From contig ML976999.1 in NCBI GenBank assembly GCA_010015675.1, forward strand, positions 473,284-523,410: a stretch of 50,127 bases of DNA, read 5' to 3'. Under the pieces are notes generated by a model. The model worked only from the letters and a program-made list of their open reading frames with translations. It was not told the DNA's origin and did not search any database. Shown piece by piece: positions 1 to 10,429 of this stretch. Both the position numbers and the translations under genes were made by a program. Each line of letters opens with the position of its first letter. Position 1 is the stretch's first letter. This DNA comes from Byssothecium circinans (Eukaryota > Ascomycota > Dothideomycetes > Pleosporales > Massarinaceae).

Positions 1-1988
1 CGCCAGATCCTGGTCCCACTCGCCATTCAGTACAGATATCGTCCATGAATGCACACAGCTATGCACTCCATACCCTATAGACCCAGTAGGCTGTCTGAGT
101 GAAGGTTCTGGATGAGCCAGACCGTATTCACATAGCAGTCGAACTGCCTCAATGAAACTCAATTCGTCTTCAGTAAGCTTCTGCACCCACTTATTATCTG
201 CAGAGCATGCATGTCGAAGAAGTCCAAACCACACATCTTGCTTATCAAAATACGCCCACAGCTTAAGCAACTGGGCTGATGCCGCGTTCTGTTTTCGAAT
301 CCGATCAAAGGTGACCTGCCATGTTGTGTACAGCGATCGGTCTTCATAGGAGCTCAACCTTGGACTCGTCCTGTGGAGTTTCAACCAAGACGCCTCGTAT
401 AGCCGAAGATACTCCGCGAAGCTAGTAGTCACGTGCTCCATATACGCCCCAGCCGTGGACAGAGCAAGTGGTAGGCCGTCTAGCTTTACGACAAGCGCCT
501 TTGCATCAGAATCTATACTATCAGCTCCGTTCAACTTGTTCAAGACTTTAGTCACAAACCATTCTCAACTCCCTCCCTTCCAGACATATTTGACAGAATC
601 TTAAGTCCGTCCTCTAGGCCTGTCAACTTCTGAACGTGGAGACGCTGACCTTAGGTAACCCTTGCTAACCGCGTCGTGATGATGATCGAGCCCTGGTCAC
701 TTTCCGGCAGATACCAACGTACATCCACTGTCGAGCGGTCGGAAGCATTAGAGGTTCGGGGATGGTCGTAATTGTCATAGATCATCAGCCAACGTGTATT
801 GTCTAGAAGATCAAGCCAGACTTTGACTGCACTAACTACTCGATCAAGGTCTCCTTCTAAGTCCACGTTACTAAGCACTTGAGTTGAAGGGTAATGCTTT
901 AGGATTTGGTAAGCGATGCCGCGAAAGCTGAGCCGGAGAGAGTCTTCATCATTAGCATTCAGCCAGAATATCGCTGTGTGTTTCTCTTTGTGCCTTCTAA
1001 TGCATTCAATCGCCAGCTGAGTCTTTCCAATTCCTCCAAGCCCGTGCAGGACTACTGCGGATCGGCTACTATGACCATGAAGCAGCTCATGCATCTTCGA
1101 CAGTTCTTTCTCTCTAGCAACAAATTGTGCAGCTTCAGGAAATGACGCAAGGTTTAGTCCGATAGCATATTGCTTGAAATCAACACCTGTGCTGGTTAGT
1201 ATCATTGCTATATTAGCACATCTGGGCAGAAGTATACCCTTGTACAACTTGTGGATCTCCTCCTCCAGCCGCCGGAATGCATGGGCCCTCGTCTCCCCAT
1301 AGTTTAGCACCATAGAGACACCGAAGATTCCGATCAAACAGTACGCTCCATCCTCTTCAATCATGGTATTGCGGCGCTCGGCCCAGGACCTACGTTCTTT
1401 GATGCTAAAATTCGACAACGCATCGCCTTGGAGAGCTTTCTCCGTGATACCGGTGATCTTGTGTATCTCAGCTGCAAGCAACAATTTGCTCCCAAGTCGC
1501 TGCCTCTCTAAGCTAAAGAAGTCGACCAGCCTTGGTGCGATAAGTTCTTGAAGCGTCCAGCCTCGGGTAAACCATCGACTTGTCCTAAAGGCCTCCTCCC
1601 ATGGCCTTTCACCATCCGCTCCGCTCCCCGCTTTGGAGACATCTGAAAGGTAGACGTAGCAGCGCGCAGCGTTCTGATACCACCGAAACATGGAGTTGAT
1701 CGCCGCGCCGAGCTCAACCGCATTCCTCTTGTCGATGCAGCAGGTGTCTATCCAGAAGTATTGTAGCCCATCAGCTGCGGCCTGCTCCGCGCAGAACTGT
1801 ATCTTCCTCCACCCAGCCTTCCTTACAGTCTTGCTCATGTCCGCGTTGGCTTCCATGTCCTGAAAAATGACCTCCTCTTTCCCCCATGTGTGAGATAATA
1901 TTGCGTAGGCAGGGACATCGCCGCTGGTGGGTTCACGAAAGACGATCTCGCCGTCCGGTTTGCGCTGCAAGAGGCGTACGAGGGCCAT
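1..1988 (-). pseudogene. HET-NB-ARC NLR-like protein, interrupted by a stop codon and cut by the left edge
   Basis: ATG at 1988. The first 445 codons hold a HET domain (AILSHTWG about residue 28, YFWIDTCCIDK about 77, RGWTLQELIAP about 140). An NB-ARC/NACHT NTPase follows, with Walker A GLGGIGKTQ at 316, Walker B WLMIYDNYD near 402 and GSIIITTR near 429. A TAA at 651-653 stops the frame, but the same frame continues with NLR-like sequence (LHVQKLTGLEDGLKIL). A 47-nt GT-AG intron at 513-559 then joins GVEN to DSDAKALVVKLDGLPLAL, and the frame stays open to base 1 with GYGVHSCVHSWT-type sequence. TPR repeats would be expected beyond the edge. In fungi such proteins act in non-self recognition and cell death. 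The stop probably makes it a pseudogene or a truncated HET-NTPase. The domain calls are firm; loss of function is inferred. Confidence 0.8.
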
Positions 1989-2871
1989 GGCAGAGGGTCG
2001 GGTATGATCTCACGGAAAGCGGGAATCGTGGGGCTCATCTAGTATATCGGCATGAGGTATTCAGGGTCGACGATACGGAAGCAGACGTCAGAGGACGGAT
2101 CGTGATTAGATGGTGTAGCAGTTGTAGTAGGGGCACTGCTCTCGAGGCTGCATCGTGGCGCATGCAGGCTTGTGAGGAGGTACACATGTCGCTTGATTTC
2201 ATTGGAAGCCTTGCGCACAGCGCGCTGGACCCTGATGCGGGGAGTTCATTTTCGACATATGGCAAACCAATTGAGATCTTGCGCAACGATTCAAGGCGGT
2301 CTGAGAGCGAATTTGCTTTAGGGCAGGGCGTGAGCACTTGTTAAACAAGGGAGTGTATCTTGGCGGGGTGAAGTGCCACAGGCATACCAGCCACAAACTT
2401 GGCTTGCCGGCCTAATTAAACGTTAACGTTAACTTGTTCCACCAGTCCACGGGCAAAGCACCAAAAGCCAGCAAAATATATTTCGCTCTTAGTTGATTAT
2501 TAAAAATCTTAATAAAAATACACTATAAATTCCCAGCAACAGCCAAGCAGAATCGTCTTCAAATTGAATATAATATAACTTTTCGCCAGATGTGTTGTTA
2601 TGCGCCTTGCGAAGAATAGTTAGCTGGGGCGCAGACGTCTAAGACCTTCTCTCTTCGCTCGAGCGGTTGCGTGTTGGCTATTCTTAGCAATGATCGTGGA
2701 ATCCTCGTTGGCCGTGTCCTCATCCTTTCCACATCACCACACTGCTAGTACCATGGTATGGACCGAGCCAGTCAAGCCCTAGCACAAGATCTCCCTCTTA
2801 ACGTACGTAGAGCTTTCGCCCCCCGGTCTGATCTCAGTAGTGTCCCTCTTACAACGATCTAGCATCGTGAA
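1989..2871. other. Intergenic stretch, AT-rich in part
   Basis: I see no gene here. It must hold the promoter of the minus-strand HET-NLR gene. A palindromic GTTAACGTTAAC lies near 2421 and an AT-rich segment at about 2465-2580. Open frames on both strands are short and start without ATG or look like shadows. Confidence 0.5.
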
Positions 2872-3264
2872 AATAGCCGACAGTTAATAGAGGAAAAGGC
2901 CAAAGGCCAGCAGTACCTTACCCCTAAGGAAGAGAAAGCCCTTATCTCCTTTCTGTTACTAATGTCTAACCTTAAGCAACCTATCCAAATAAAGTATATA
3001 CCTTCGCTTGCCCTTATCCTCGCACGCCAGCGATCTTTTATCACGGAGCCTCCGAACCACAACTAGCCTCGAGCCTTCCAGAAACGGCATCCCAAACTTA
3101 AAGTAAGGAGAGTTGGGGCAATAGACTAGAAGCGTCACAAGAAACATATACAAGTCACACACTAGTTTAAAGTTATTAGAAGGGTTATGCAGAAACTACC
3201 AGAAGCAGACCCTCAGGACCCTTCGGAGCCACGAGAATTGGTCCCAACAGTTTCGCATTATTAA
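2872..3264 (+). mobile_element. Relic of a pogo/Fot1-like DDE transposase, N-terminal DNA-binding part
   Basis: Read from 2872, the frame gives LIEEKAKGQQYLTPKEEKAL, then a block ending LALILARQRS, and PRAFQKRHPKLK. This resembles the CENP-B/Tc5-type helix-turn-helix region of fungal pogo-family transposases. The frame is broken by TAG at 3064-3066, 3127-3129 and 3163-3165. At least the first two, and probably all three, sit where this family has Trp (N-W-PRAF, AID-W-KRH, H-W-F), so TGG became TAG. That is the TpG-to-TpA change expected from RIP. Similarity fades after about 3200, and no DDE catalytic domain or terminal inverted repeats were found. The family call comes from recalled motif similarity, not a search. 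Confidence 0.65.
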
Positions 3265-4011
3265 TATACGCGTACATACATTAACGGCCCTTCAATAGAA
3301 TCTGAGGACGTGAAGCAGCCTGGCAGCGAATGTTTCCCTGGGGGTCTGCCTCCTCCTTGAAGGCGTCGTGAACTCCACGCAACCCCAGAACGCGGAGACA
3401 GATCTTGTGGCTCATCAATCGTCGTGTAACGCGATTCGATGTGACGAAGAGTGCACACAGCTGAGGTCCTTGCAATGTCGCACTGATGCTCCCGCACCCG
3501 TTGGATGCACGACTCAGTCGAGCCACTTGGTCACGGCTAGCTGCTTGCTTTGGAAGGAGTGAGGGTGAATGGTGAAGTGTTGAAACGCTATTGATTGCCT
3601 GAAATCAACGTGTCGAGAAATAAAAGATGAAGCCGATGAATAAAGAACGCGCGCATGGCTGCCCCATTTCCAGCGTCGACCGCAGTGCCGACATCCTTCC
3701 CCTACTGTGTAGTACGAAAACGGCCTCTTGGCTCAAAACTCTGTCGTAGAGATCTTAGCGTTGATCGCGTAGATGAATCACCCGTGAATGAGTTTTGCGG
3801 AGTATATATGTTGGCTTATTGACAGAGATCGTGTTATCGCGAGGGCGTGGGCACGTTTAGAGACCGACTCATGTTCCGAACCGTTGCGAGAGAACGACGT
3901 AGTGAATTTCGTAGATCTCTAGAAGAGTGATCGGATGTTTTTTGACGGGATCGGCTCGGGCGTGCATGTGCGCTCTGGAGTGAGGCGCCGCTTCGCAGTC
4001 AACCAAGTGTC
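3265..4011. other. Intergenic stretch without a supported gene
   Basis: Short overlapping frames occur on both strands but none has recognisable domains or convincing composition. The right end is the 3' flank of the minus-strand SET gene. It may be degraded transposon-flanking DNA. Confidence 0.4.
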
Positions 4012-5097
4012 TCAAGCTTGCTTCTTCGAATTGTTATACAGCTCTTCATTCCAACTCCCAATAAACCTCGCCGTGAGTGCCCTCATCTCCAACGTGCCCG
4101 GCGCATCTCCATCCGCCATCTCCCTCAACTTTAGACTCTTATGCGCCCACAGCGTCGCCTCACTCCACTTCTCAATTCTCGCCCAACTAATCGCCACAAC
4201 CCGATAAGCTTGAGCGTAATAATCCGCAAGACCCTCCTTTTCAACCAACTGTGCCAACTGCAAACTAGCCTCCGCGTTCCTCTCCGCTCTTTTCCTCGCC
4301 GCTACACCTTTTGCAACATCAAGCGTAAGCTGCGGCTCTAAATCATTGAACGCGTTTCGAATATCATCCCTGCGCTTATCGCTGGCTTCTTGCTCTGCTT
4401 TCTCCAGAGCGCAGGCACTGCACGTGCATGTGAACCCGTACTGCTGGAGGCGTTTCTGTCGGATTTCCCTACCGCGGAGAAGAGGAATGTATGTTGCGAA
4501 GATTTCCTCGCCTTCTTCAATTCTCCGGATCGCTCGGACGATTCTCTTCCCTTGCTTCTCGAGCCACACTTGACTAGAGTTGGGCCGACAGGAATGGTTG
4601 ATTCGAGCGCCTTTGGGAAAGAGGCCCAGTTCAGACATTGAAGTCCCGATGATATACGCGTTGCTGCGGAAAATCGGCAGAAGTCGGGAGTTCCCTGGAG
4701 CGGCTTCTTCGGGTGTCATGTAGGCGTGCAAGGCCAAAACCGCCGCTTTTTGCTCCTCGTCAAGCCCTTCGAAAACGGGTTGGAGAAGGGGCCCGATGTT
4801 GTTGAGCGGGTATGCGGCGCCGTCGCGAAATTTGGGGGGTTGGATCCTCATCACTGGTGTTTCGGTGAGGATGATATCGCCTGGTTCGAGTGTCCGCGTT
4901 GCAAAGACGCCGATACCTTTTCCGGGGCTGGGTCGCGCTTCCCATACTTGGGGGGAGCCGGTGCAAGAGTAATTCAGGGAGAGCCATGAGGGGACTTCAG
5001 AGGTGTATGATGTGGACGGGATTGGCAGTAGGCATGTTGGTGATGCTAAGATGGTGTATGAGAGGGAGAGGAGCGTGAGTGGGAGCTTTTTGAACAT
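4012..5097 (-). CDS. SET-domain protein (SMYD/SET5-like) with N-terminal signal peptide
   Basis: 361 aa from the first ATG at 5097. The frame extends upstream only through non-ATG codons, and a TATA-like motif lies about 60 nt before this ATG, so I chose it. Residues 1-18 look like a secretory signal (MFKKLPLTLLSLSYTILA). The SET domain runs from SPGKGIGVFATR (57-68) through NHSCRPN (167-173, cofactor/knot motif) and EEGEEIFATY (194-203) to a post-SET cysteine cluster CTCSAC (224-229). The C-terminal third is helical and resembles the TPR-like tail of SMYD-type proteins. These motifs belong to protein-lysine methyltransferases; the substrate is unknown. It is divergent from the ThDP enzyme. 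The signal peptide is odd for a histone or ribosome methylase. Confidence 0.85.
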   Translation of the reverse strand: MFKKLPLTLLSLSYTILASPTCLLPIPSTSYTSEVPSWLSLNYSCTGSPQVWEARPSPGKGIGVFATRTLEPGDIILTETPVMRIQPPKFRDGAAYPLNNIGPLLQPVFEGLDEEQKAAVLALHAYMTPEEAAPGNSRLLPIFRSNAYIIGTSMSELGLFPKGARINHSCRPNSSQVWLEKQGKRIVRAIRRIEEGEEIFATYIPLLRGREIRQKRLQQYGFTCTCSACALEKAEQEASDKRRDDIRNAFNDLEPQLTLDVAKGVAARKRAERNAEASLQLAQLVEKEGLADYYAQAYRVVAISWARIEKWSEATLWAHKSLKLREMADGDAPGTLEMRALTARFIGSWNEELYNNSKKQA

Positions 5098-5750
5098 TAT
5101 GGTGATAAAGAGGGAAAGTTGAAATGTGTACTGTATTGCGACCTCGAGGTCTGTCTTATAAAATTTACTTGGTGAATTTGAAACGCGTTTCAGATGGTAC
5201 TGTGACAACGGAAGCCCCTTGGATCGGGGGGCATGCCTCAGGCCTGCAGCATCGAAACGTAGATTGCTTTCACGGCGAGTATGAAATATGAAGACAATCT
5301 CCTTTGGAAATTCTTCTCACAGATTGTGAATGGGGAAGAAAGTGAAGAAACGTTGCCAGCGCCGAGACAAGACGATGAGCCGGCCCGTGCACGAGTCCCA
5401 CGCGTCACGACTGTTTCCCCGGACTCTTCCATTAGACTTCCTCCGACATTGCGCCACAGGCATTCGAAATTTCGCAGAGAATAATGGAACTTTTTGACAT
5501 TGGCGACGGTACCTGCAAGATAGGTAGCGGGAAATGACCCCGTATTCCTTTGCCGAAGCCGCTTTCCATCCCAGTCATTCGCAGATCTTCCCCGCGTCGA
5601 GTGGGGCAGAAACCATTCCGCCATTATTCCGAACGCCATGTAGGATATCATTATTAGCCTCTCGAGGCTCGGGACATCTTGCACCTTATTTGCAATATTG
5701 AGTTCACATCACAACTATCTTGTCGAGCTTTGCACCGCGCATACAGCATC
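5098..5750. promoter_or_regulatory. Shared divergent promoter region, SET gene / ThDP enzyme
   Basis: This 653-bp gap separates two divergent start codons. A TATA-like TTTTATAAG on the minus strand at about 5155-5163 fits the SET gene. A minus-strand frame at 5238-5684 begins with GTG and has no domain signal, so I do not call it a gene. Confidence 0.5.
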
Positions 5751-7681
5751 ATGGTGTAAGTCCACAGCATCTAGCGCAATACTAGGAAGCCTTCCAATAC
5801 TACGCAGATACACAGCATCGTTCGCCTTCTTTGAGGCCATCTGGGAAGCAGGCGTGACCCACTGCTTCGTGAACTTGGGCTCCGACCACCCCAGCATCAT
5901 CGAAGCTATCGTCAAAGGCCAAAATGAAAAGAAGGGCCAGTTTCCCAAGATCATCACTTGTCCGAATGAGGTGCGTATTCCCTTCCCTCCTCCCATGATC
6001 AACTACTAATAAGTCCAGATGGTCGCTTTGTCCATGGCGGATGGCTACGCTCGATTGACTGGCAAACCGCAATGCGTAATCGTACACGTCGACGTCGGAA
6101 CCCAAGGCCTCGGAGCCGCTGTGCACAATGCCTCCTGCGGTCGCGCCCCGGTGTTGATCTTTGCGGGACTGTCGCCGTTTACAATCGAGGGCGAGATGCG
6201 AGGGAGTCGGACAGAGTATATTCATTGGATACAAGATGTGCCTGATCAGAAGCAAATCGTCGCGCAGTATTGCCGGTACACGGGCGAGATCAAGACGGGC
6301 AAGAATGTCAAGCAAATGGTCAATCGGGCGCTGTCGTTTGCGATGAGCGATCCAAAGGGGCCTGTGTATCTGTACGGTGCGAGAGAGGCTATGGAGGAGG
6401 ATCTTACACCGTATACGCTTGAGGCTGAGTACTGGCATCCTGTTGAGCCCGCTGCGCTGCCTCCGAAAGGAGTTAAGACGATTGCGGAGGCCCTGGTGAA
6501 TGCGCAGGAGCCGCTCGTCGTTGCAGGATTCACTGGGCGAAATCATGCGGCAGTGCAAGAACTGGTGGATCTTGCAGATAATGTCAAAGGTTTGCGCGTG
6601 GTGGATACAGGAGGTAGCGACATGTGCTTTCCAGGTAATATCCGCGCTTCCTCAAACAAACTCTGCTAAAAGGTACCCAGCAAACCATCCCGCATGGCTC
6701 GGATTGCGCTACAGCAGCGAACCCCGAATCAAAACCGCCGACGTGATTCTCGTCCTCGACTGCGACGTCCCCTGGATAAACACACAAGCGCAACCCAAGC
6801 CCGGCGCGAAGATCTATCACATCGACGTCGATCCACTAAAGCAACAAATGCCCGTATTCTACATCAAAGCCCTACAACGGTACCGTGCAGACGCATACAC
6901 GTCGCTCTCCCAGATAAACGAGCACCTCTCTTCCGCATACAAAGACAAGCTCTCCAGCAACTTGTACACTGACCGCTGGTCAGCCCTCCAAGAATCGCAC
7001 AAGCAACGCCTAGACGCAATTACTGCAGAAGCTAAGGTAGATTCAAACGGTCACTTCGCCACTCCTTACCTCGCCCAACAACTCAAGAAACTCTGCCCAA
7101 ACGACACTATATGGGCCATTGAAGCAGTGACCCAAACCGCCTTTGTAGCCGACCAACTGCAAGCCACACTCCCTGGGTCCTGGCTCAACTGCGGCGGCGG
7201 CGGCTTGGGGTGGTCCGGTGGTGCAGCCTTGGGTATCAAGCTCGCAACCGACTTCACTGGCCAGAAGAAATTCGTATGTCAGATTGTCGGTGACGGAACG
7301 TATCTGTTCAGCGTCCCTGGATCTGTGTACTGGATCTCACGCAAGTACAACATCCCGATCCTGACGATTGTGCTGAATAACAAGGGCTGGAATGCACCAA
7401 GGAAGAGCATGTTGCTTGTACACCCTGATGGCGAGGGCAGTAAAGTGAGTAATGAGGAGTTGAACATTTCGTTTGTGCCCACGCCGGATTATTCTGGAAT
7501 TGCGAAAGCGGCTGCAGGAGGAGAGATCTGGGCCGCTCATGCGAGTACCGCGGACGAGTTGGCGAGACTGTTGCCTGAGGCGATCAAGAGTGTGTTGGGG
7601 GGTACGACGGCGGTGCTGGATGCGCATCTTGAGGGGCCTGAAGGGAAGTTTGGAGGTGGCAAAGCTGCGCTTGTGGGATAA
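5751..7681 (+). CDS. Thiamine-diphosphate-dependent enzyme (acetolactate synthase / benzoylformate decarboxylase-like)
   Basis: Four exons: 5751-5755, 5808-5970, 6019-6634, 6681-7681. The introns (52, 48 and 46 nt) have GTAAGT/GTGCGT/GTAATA donors and CTAAT/CTAAA branch sites. The product is 594 aa. The first exon encodes only ATG plus two bases. The Pyr domain is at the N-terminus with the ThDP-activating glutamate in CPNEMVALSMADGYAR (E56). A central domain follows. The PP domain carries the GDG...NN cofactor motif, GDGTYLF near 465 and LNNKGW about 30 residues later. Family members decarboxylate or ligate 2-oxo acids; the substrate here cannot be told, and no mitochondrial presequence is evident. 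It converges on the methyltransferase with 44 bp between stops. Confidence 0.9.
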
Positions 7682-7725
7682 TCTGCCATAGCTATCCAAC
7701 TCAATTGATCTATCCACCCCACACA

Positions 7726-8859
7726 CTACGTCTTCTTTCTCTGAAACACAAAAAGCGCCTCATCCTTCCCCGCGAAACTAGGCAAAGGCATCCGCAGCGT
7801 GAGTTCGAAAGCCCTCAAATTTTTCTCCACCCACTCATCAACCACACAATCCCGAAACGCAGTGAACCCATTCCCATTCTGCGTCCCAGCCACAACAACG
7901 GAATCGCCCTCGAACTTTCGCAACAACGGCGCCGTGAAATCTCCAGTCGCTTGCGGATACACCAACAACAGCACACACCCCCTCCCATTCCCATGCTGCG
8001 AGAGATAGGAGACACCGTCCATTTTAATCGTATCTTCCACCCACATGATCCTGTACTCACTCGTTCCGTTATCTACCGCTCTGACATCCAACCCCTTCAT
8101 TCCCTCTCCCAAAGGAAAATTCCGCAGCATAAACGTCCAATACCCGCTCCCACTCCCGACATCCAGAATCGGCCGCACAGCCTCCTTACTCGGCCTCGCG
8201 GGTTGCACAAGTTTAGCGATGACGTGGAGAGCGGCGTAGGAGGGCACCACGCAGCCGAAATGGTGGTAGAGAATGGGGAGGATGTGGTGGGATTGTTTAG
8301 TGTAGAGTGTGTTGGGCCAGGGTCCGCACCATTCTAGCTCGTGGCATGTGTAGGTCCAGTAATCAAGGTATGGGTTTGTGTGTTTGTGGTCTTTTCTTGG
8401 GGGGAGCAGGCCCGTGGTGGTGTTTAGGTAGCGGGAGGTGAGGTGTGTGGAGACTTGTGCGCGGAGGGTGTGGGGTTTTGAGGAGGCGTGGAATGCGTTG
8501 AGGGCTTTGGGGAGAGAGAGGGAGGGGGCGAAGAGTGTGGTGTAGGCGGTTATTTCTGATGGTGGAGGGAAGGGAGAGCCTGAGGCTGGGCTTGGGGATG
8601 TTGGGAATTCTATGGGGTTCCCGGAGGCGTCGTGGTACCAGTTGTGTAGGTTGTGGGCGCGTTTGCCGTTGATGGCTTTTTGGGTGGTGGTGAGTGTGGT
8701 TTCGCCTTGCGCGAGGTAGGTGTAGGTGTCGTTGGTGGGGATGTTGAAGGCTTCTTTTATACATTGCGAGAAGGTTTTGTTGTTCTCGGGTGTGGGGATG
8801 TGGTGGTCGGGGGAAAAGGTTGAGGGGAAGGATGTTGGTGAGAAGGAGGTGGATGGCAT
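7726..8859 (-). CDS. SAM-dependent methyltransferase-like protein
   Basis: 377 aa from the only in-frame ATG near the 5' end (8859); the frame runs further upstream but without ATG. The SAM-binding motif I is ILDVGSGSGYW at about 231-241, followed by VRAVD as a possible motif II acidic residue. The N-terminal half (WYHDASGNPIEFP about 75-87, then CHELEWCGPWP about 172-182) is not a domain I recognise. Many such proteins are annotated only as hypothetical in fungi. No introns. The substrate is unknown, and catalytic activity is inferred from motif I alone. Confidence 0.7.
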   Translation of the reverse strand: MPSTSFSPTSFPSTFSPDHHIPTPENNKTFSQCIKEAFNIPTNDTYTYLAQGETTLTTTQKAINGKRAHNLHNWYHDASGNPIEFPTSPSPASGSPFPPPSEITAYTTLFAPSLSLPKALNAFHASSKPHTLRAQVSTHLTSRYLNTTTGLLPPRKDHKHTNPYLDYWTYTCHELEWCGPWPNTLYTKQSHHILPILYHHFGCVVPSYAALHVIAKLVQPARPSKEAVRPILDVGSGSGYWTFMLRNFPLGEGMKGLDVRAVDNGTSEYRIMWVEDTIKMDGVSYLSQHGNGRGCVLLLVYPQATGDFTAPLLRKFEGDSVVVAGTQNGNGFTAFRDCVVDEWVEKNLRAFELTLRMPLPSFAGKDEALFVFQRKKT

Positions 8860-9433
8860 GCTGTGTTTGATGAATGTGTATGGCTTCTTGAATGGATATC
8901 TTGATCTGTCTTCGAGAGGGGGCCCCTGATTTTCCAATTTATTCTCTTTTCGAATAGTCCTGATGTTGGATTGGTGGTCGATGTCGCGCAACTAGAAGAA
9001 CGAGTATTCGTATTCTTTGGTCCAAATGCCGGATTCCACTTTTGAGATTCACTTCCAAAACTCTTTTTCCCGAAAGTCTAAGGATTTTTCCTTTGATCTC
9101 TGGAACAGGAATTTGATAAATCGAGTCTAGATCTTGAAGTGACGATGGAGGCGGGAACAAAAGTCCCCTAGTCACGCACCTTCGCTTCCTCCACCAATCA
9201 TACATCGCTGATAAAAAGACGGCGGCATGTTCGTCATCGATCAGTAAGCCGCGATCCCATGCCGAGCTTTCATCGAGCTTCGTCAACCTTTACTCACCAT
9301 TGCAAATGCATGCCACTAAAGGCCCGCTTCACGATAGAAGCTACTTTGATCTTCTTTCACTAACTTTGTAGCGACTAACTGACAAGTATAAAGCAGGCTC
9401 GTGTCTCGACTTTAGGAGTTTCCCTTTCTTTCG
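8860..9433. promoter_or_regulatory. Divergent intergenic region, methyltransferase-like / pirin
   Basis: 574 bp between two divergent start codons. A TATAAAGC at about 9389 lies 45 bp before the pirin ATG. No other element is clear. Confidence 0.4.
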
Positions 9434-10429
9434 ATGTCAGACGAGACAACTCGACAGCAGCAGTCAACTACTACTACGCCTTCGCCGTACTTCACAAGAA
9501 AGAGTTTCGCAGTCTTCATCGCGATCTTAGCTGTCACACTGGCGGTCTTCAGCACCACTATCCGACAAACGCTCACCAGGCTTCTCCCCAAGCCAACCGT
9601 CCGCGCAGTCTCTACAACCACCACCCGCGCCGCCTCAGCCCCAGTCATGAAGATCACAAAACGCCCCTGGTCCGCCCGTGGCCACGCCGACCACGACTGG
9701 CTCTTCTCATACCACAGCTTCTCCTTCGCCTCATACTACGATCCCCGGCACCAATCTTTCGGCCCCCTACGCGTCATAAACGAAGACCGCGTCAAGCCCA
9801 CCACCGGCTTTGGCACGCACTCGCACGCCGAATTCCTCATCTTCAGCTACATCGTAAACGGCACGCTCGAACACCGCGACAGTATGGGGAACTTGGAGAA
9901 CTTAAAGAGGGGGGAAGTGCAGTTCACGAGCGCTGGGACGGGCATACGGCATTCGGAGTACAATCGCGATGAGAATGAAGAAGTGCACTTCCTGCAGATT
10001 TGGGCCAAGCCTAATAAGAAAGGGTTGAAGCCGCATTACGAGACGAAGAAGTTTGACGATGAGCAGAAACGCGATAAGTTGGTTAGGATTATGGAGTATA
10101 CGGATCGACTGGGTGAGAAGACGGAGACGAGTCCGATTGGACTGCAGGCGGATCTGAGTATGGATGCGTCTATTCTTGCGCCGGGGAAGAAGGTCGTGCA
10201 TGATATCGTGGCTGAGGGGCCGAGGAAGGTGTTTTTGCAGGTTGTCATGGGTGGGAGGAAGCAACCGAGCGAGGGCGGCGCGAGGATTCGAGTCGGAGAT
10301 GTGGAGCTGGGGGAGGGCGATGGCGCGTATGTGGATGGCGTGAGTGGGCCGGGGAAGATCGAGGTGGAAAGTGTGGGGGATAGGGAGGCGGAGTTTTTGT
10401 TGTTTGATATGGGGCCGGAGGACGCGTAG
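9434..10429 (+). CDS. Pirin-family cupin protein with N-terminal membrane segment
   Basis: 331 aa, single exon. A typical pirin starts at about M72 (MKITKRPWSARG). The metal-binding residues are H129, H131, H173 and E175 (GTHSHAEFL and IRHSEYN), matching the pirin Fe-site pattern. The first 71 residues add a hydrophobic stretch at 25-40 (FAVFIAILAVTLAVF) and a basic, Ser/Thr-rich segment. That fits a membrane anchor or a mitochondrial inner-membrane presequence. Pirins act as quercetinases or redox-sensing cofactors; the role here is unknown. The long-form ATG is the first in a clean context; M72 could serve as an internal start for a soluble form. Confidence 0.9.
   Translation: MSDETTRQQQSTTTTPSPYFTRKSFAVFIAILAVTLAVFSTTIRQTLTRLLPKPTVRAVSTTTTRAASAPVMKITKRPWSARGHADHDWLFSYHSFSFASYYDPRHQSFGPLRVINEDRVKPTTGFGTHSHAEFLIFSYIVNGTLEHRDSMGNLENLKRGEVQFTSAGTGIRHSEYNRDENEEVHFLQIWAKPNKKGLKPHYETKKFDDEQKRDKLVRIMEYTDRLGEKTETSPIGLQADLSMDASILAPGKKVVHDIVAEGPRKVFLQVVMGGRKQPSEGGARIRVGDVELGEGDGAYVDGVSGPGKIEVESVGDREAEFLLFDMGPEDA

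Noticed and set aside
5238..5684. 148-codon minus frame between the SET and ThDP genes
   Set aside because: Starts with GTG, no domain or signal, and lies in the divergent promoter region.
7705..8337. 210-codon plus frame opposite the methyltransferase-like gene
   Set aside because: Antisense shadow of a gene with a SAM-binding motif; low-complexity His/Pro/Arg composition.
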